A stretch of DNA of 5,874 nt from CAXDOZ01 sp963991145 (GTDB taxonomy: Bacteria; Bacteroidota; Bacteroidia; Chitinophagales; JABDMM01): positions 1-5,874 of the forward strand of contig CAXDOZ010000135.1 in assembly GCA_963991145.1 (NCBI GenBank), read 5' to 3'. Below, in pieces: positions 4,100-5,874 of this stretch. The first letter of the stretch is position 1; every line of letters starts with the position of its first letter. The position numbers and the translations under genes were made by a program. Below the pieces are notes generated by a model, which was not told the DNA's origin, ran no database searches, and worked only from the letters and a program-made list of their open reading frames with translations.

Positions 4100-5874
4100 T
4101 TTAACATACTCCGGAATATAGATCGTCTGAATAATGGTATCAGGGCAACCCCAAATGTTCCAGGTAACCAGCATCACATCAATATCACCCTGCAGGTTAT
4201 CGTAAATGTGAGTTGGATTCTCTAGTGTTGAAGTGTCTCCATCTCCGAAGTGCCACAAGTAGCGAACTCCGTCAATCGACATGTTCGTGAAGTCGGCCTG
4301 CCCTCCAAATGCAAATGGAATTGTATTCGTTGTCCAGCTGAAATCAGCTGTTGGTCTTGGACGAACCGTAACTGCGCTTACCACTGTAACTGTATCACCA
4401 CAATCTCCCTGAGAAATTGCCCTCAATGTCACATCGTAAGTGCCGGCAAATTGGTACACGTGAGTGATAGGTCCTGTTCCTACTGCTCCGGTTACATTTC
4501 CATCACCAAAGTCCCAGAATAATCTGGTAGCAAACTGAGTCTGAGGAGTGAAGGTCACTGTTAATGGTTCACATCCTTCATCCGGGCTTGCTGTAATATT
4601 TCCGATTACAGGGAATGGATATACATTGAAAGTGTTGAAGCTCGTATCACGACATCCCTCAATGTTTGTCACTACCTGCATGACGTCATATGCTCCAACT
4701 CCAGCATAAGTAACTGTTGGTGCTGGTGCTGTGCTCGTCTGTCCGTCATCAAAATCCCAGAAGTAAGTTACCGCGCCCACTGATTGGTCAACCATGGTAA
4801 CAGTAACTGGTCCCTGACAGCCAAAGTCAGCAGGAGTGAAGCTGAATAAACTGGTTGGGATATCATTAATCGTAAGCGTGAAGCTATCGACGTTCACACA
4901 ACCGGTTACCGGATGAGCGTAAGTATAAATGATCGTATGAACTCCAACACCGGCTGCTCTTGGGTTGATCACTCCGGCAGGGTCTATTACACCTGGTCCC
5001 GTATAAACTCCTCCAGAAGGAGTGGCAGAGGTCAGAGTGATAAATGGATCATTGATACAATGAACGATGTTTGGACCTGGGAATACTACTGGTAGAGGAT
5101 TCACTGTAAGATCAAATGAATCTCTAGTCAAACAGGTTTGAACTCCGAAGGTGTAAGTCAATGTGTAAACACCAACTCCTACAACAGCAGGATCAAAGAT
5201 TCCTGCTGAATCGACAACTCCGTTGCCTGTCCAGAATCCTCCTGCAGGTAAGCCTGGTAAATTGAATAATCCATTATCGATACAGATCGAATCATTTGGA
5301 CCAGCATCTGCAAAGACCGTTGGATTTGTTGTCACAGTCATTGAATCTGTGTTAAAGCATCCCGTCAATGGATCCTGCACAGTGTAATACATTCTTGTGT
5401 TTCCGATTGCCAGGTTGTTTGGAAGGAATTGGCCGGTAGGAGAGATCGAATTTCCTGTCCATGTTCCACCTACTGGCAAGCCGAATAATTGAACCGGAAT
5501 TGCCTGATCACAAACAGTTGTATCCTGTCCTGCGTCAACAAATGGAAGTGCGAGAACAGTCATTGTCAAAGTATCGGAATTGATACATCCCGTTCCCGGG
5601 TCCGTGTAAGTGTAGGTTAAAACATGATCTCCAACTCCAGCTACAGTAGGATCAAAGTCACCACTTGCAGCGATGATTCCCAGGCCTGTCCAAACTCCTG
5701 TTACTCCGGCAGGTGAACCGCTTACAATGGTGAAGATCCCATTGTTAAAGCAAAGCGTATCATCTGCTCCTGCATCTACAACCGGAAGTGGATCAACATG
5801 AACGATGACGGAATCTCTGGTCAAACAGGTTTGAACTCCGAAAGTGTAAACCAGTTCGAAGGTTCCAACGCCAC
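3782..5874 (-). CDS. Large secreted T9SS substrate with Ig-like repeats, PKD domains and type B C-terminal sorting domain (5' end missing)
   Basis: The frame is open to the window edge, so the gene is truncated and no start is visible; a TTG at 5824 is only an internal codon. The visible 696 residues (numbered from the first full codon) hold, in order: the end of one Ig-like repeat (1-35), four tandem repeats of 75-80 residues (36-341), three PKD domains with cores WDFDDG (372-377), WDFGDG (453-458) and WHFGDG (540-545), and a CHU_C/gliding-motility-type C-terminal domain (about 592-696) starting LFIPNALSP, with ISVYNNWGELLWES and WDGTFNG, ending GTVTVIR. This domain directs export by the T9SS, so the protein is expected at the cell surface or in the medium, where repeat and PKD arrays usually serve adhesion or gliding. 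The repeats carry motifs such as PAGGFWTGNGV, FDPAVVGVG and TGCxNxDS. Each holds two cysteines. The PorP/SprF gene follows 92 bp downstream. Ligand and full length are unknown. Confidence 0.93.
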   Translation of the reverse strand, partial: GVGTFELVYTFGVQTCLTRDSVIVHVDPLPVVDAGADDTLCFNNGIFTIVSGSPAGVTGVWTGLGIIAASGDFDPTVAGVGDHVLTYTYTDPGTGCINSDTLTMTVLALPFVDAGQDTTVCDQAIPVQLFGLPVGGTWTGNSISPTGQFLPNNLAIGNTRMYYTVQDPLTGCFNTDSMTVTTNPTVFADAGPNDSICIDNGLFNLPGLPAGGFWTGNGVVDSAGIFDPAVVGVGVYTLTYTFGVQTCLTRDSFDLTVNPLPVVFPGPNIVHCINDPFITLTSATPSGGVYTGPGVIDPAGVINPRAAGVGVHTIIYTYAHPVTGCVNVDSFTLTINDIPTSLFSFTPADFGCQGPVTVTMVDQSVGAVTYFWDFDDGQTSTAPAPTVTYAGVGAYDVMQVVTNIEGCRDTSFNTFNVYPFPVIGNITASPDEGCEPLTVTFTPQTQFATRLFWDFGDGNVTGAVGTGPITHVYQFAGTYDVTLRAISQGDCGDTVTVVSAVTVRPRPTADFSWTTNTIPFAFGGQADFTNMSIDGVRYLWHFGDGDTSTLENPTHIYDNLQGDIDVMLVTWNIWGCPDTIIQTIYIPEYVKGLFIPNALSPEFGVGEVRVFQPKGVGLETYHISVYNNWGELLWESTLLIDTEPAEFWDGTFNGALVPQDAYMWKCEATFLDGTVWQGMQYGNGGFKRFGTVTVIR
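4100..4849 (-). other. Three consecutive PKD domains
   Basis: Three PKD-type beta-sandwich domains of about 78-87 residues each, recognised by the cores YFWDFDDG, LFWDFGDG and YLWHFGDG and by the later VTYAGVGAYDV, HVYQFAGTYDV and HIYDNLQGDIDV strands. Approximate borders are 4616-4849, 4355-4615 and 4100-4354. The first two each have one cysteine near the start and one near the end; the third keeps only the late one. PKD domains are non-catalytic spacers or binding modules in surface proteins. Confidence 0.85.
5118..5156. repeat. 39-bp direct repeat, copy 1 (partner at 5811-5849)
   Basis: This stretch matches 5811-5849 at 37 of 39 bases by eye, with differences at 5126 and 5150. It encodes the YTFGVQTCLTRDS segment at the end of one Ig-like repeat. 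The offset is 693 bp, exactly 231 codons, the combined length of three repeats (80+76+75). Confidence 0.9.
5811..5849. repeat. 39-bp direct repeat, copy 2 (partner at 5118-5156)
   Basis: Second copy of the near-identical coding stretch. It encodes YTFGVQTCLTRDS in the partial first repeat at the window edge. The similarity may continue outside the window, where more repeats are likely. Confidence 0.9.

Larger units (their letters stand above)
4850..5874 (-). repeat. Tandem coding repeats of about 75-80 codons (Ig-like), four full and one partial
   Basis: Approximate units on the minus strand are: partial 5768-5874, then 5528-5767 (80 codons), 5300-5527 (76), 5075-5299 (75) and 4850-5074 (75). 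Each begins near a DAG/FPG boundary followed by a D/N-rich turn and Cys, then a GxPxGGxWTGxGV strand, FDPxxxGVG, a TYT strand and a second Cys before a DSxxLTV ending. The unit resembles the Ig-like repeats common in Bacteroidota proteins with CHU_C ends. I cannot name the exact Pfam family from memory with confidence. Confidence 0.85.

Noticed and set aside
4250..4522. Plus-strand frames opposite the large gene (also 4913-5095 and 3719-3961)
   Set aside because: Their composition is that of antisense to PKD/Ig-like coding DNA (Cys, Ser and Trp rich), with no recognisable domain. The opposite strand is clearly coding.
5822..5824. TTG as the start codon of the large minus-strand gene
   Set aside because: The frame remains open for the remaining 16 full codons to the window edge, and those codons encode the rest of a clear Ig-like repeat (GVGTFELVYTFGVQTC). 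The gene is truncated, not started here.

Overview
The window looks like a chromosomal segment of a member of the Bacteroidota, most likely a Flavobacteriales-type marine or environmental bacterium. The main grounds are a PorP/SprF-family protein next to a secreted multi-domain protein that ends in a CHU_C/gliding-motility-type C-terminal domain, which marks the type IX secretion system (T9SS). A GSCFA protein, a four-helix-bundle protein of the S23/IVP family, and gene starts without clear Shine-Dalgarno sequences fit the same assignment. Genus and species cannot be read from this sequence.

Layout, left to right. Positions 1-45 may hold the last codons of a plus-strand gene that begins outside the window. 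A small, AT-rich plus-strand gene for a four-helix-bundle protein follows (173-535). Short GATAGG-type repeats flank it in opposite orientations: a degenerate 9-bp array at 41-67 and a clean 8-bp tandem array at 538-579. The right-hand array runs into the stop codon of the minus-strand GSCFA gene (578-1564). A 29-bp spacer separates that gene from a divergent gene for a beta-ketoacyl-ACP synthase III (1594-2598). The synthase gene is convergent with the minus-strand PorP/SprF-type gene (2595-3689), and their stop codons overlap in one CTAG. Upstream of PorP/SprF on the minus strand, a very long gene (3782 to the window edge, 5' end missing) encodes a secreted protein with tandem Ig-like repeats, three PKD domains and a C-terminal sorting domain.

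How the genes work together. The large protein and the PorP/SprF protein form a recognisable pair. Proteins with this kind of C-terminal domain (type B) are exported across the outer membrane by the T9SS, and in the characterised SprB-SprF case export needs a SprF-like partner encoded next door. Gene order here (adhesin-like substrate first, partner 92 bp downstream on the same strand) matches that arrangement. The synthase acts in fatty-acid initiation or a related acyl pathway. The GSCFA protein is a predicted SGNH-hydrolase-like enzyme of unknown substrate. Neither is obviously linked to the secretion pair. The four-helix-bundle gene with its repeats reads as an accessory cassette between the 3' ends of two convergent genes, and is the most unusual structure here. 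I did not see rRNA, tRNA, CRISPR, transposase genes or a convincing rho-independent terminator.
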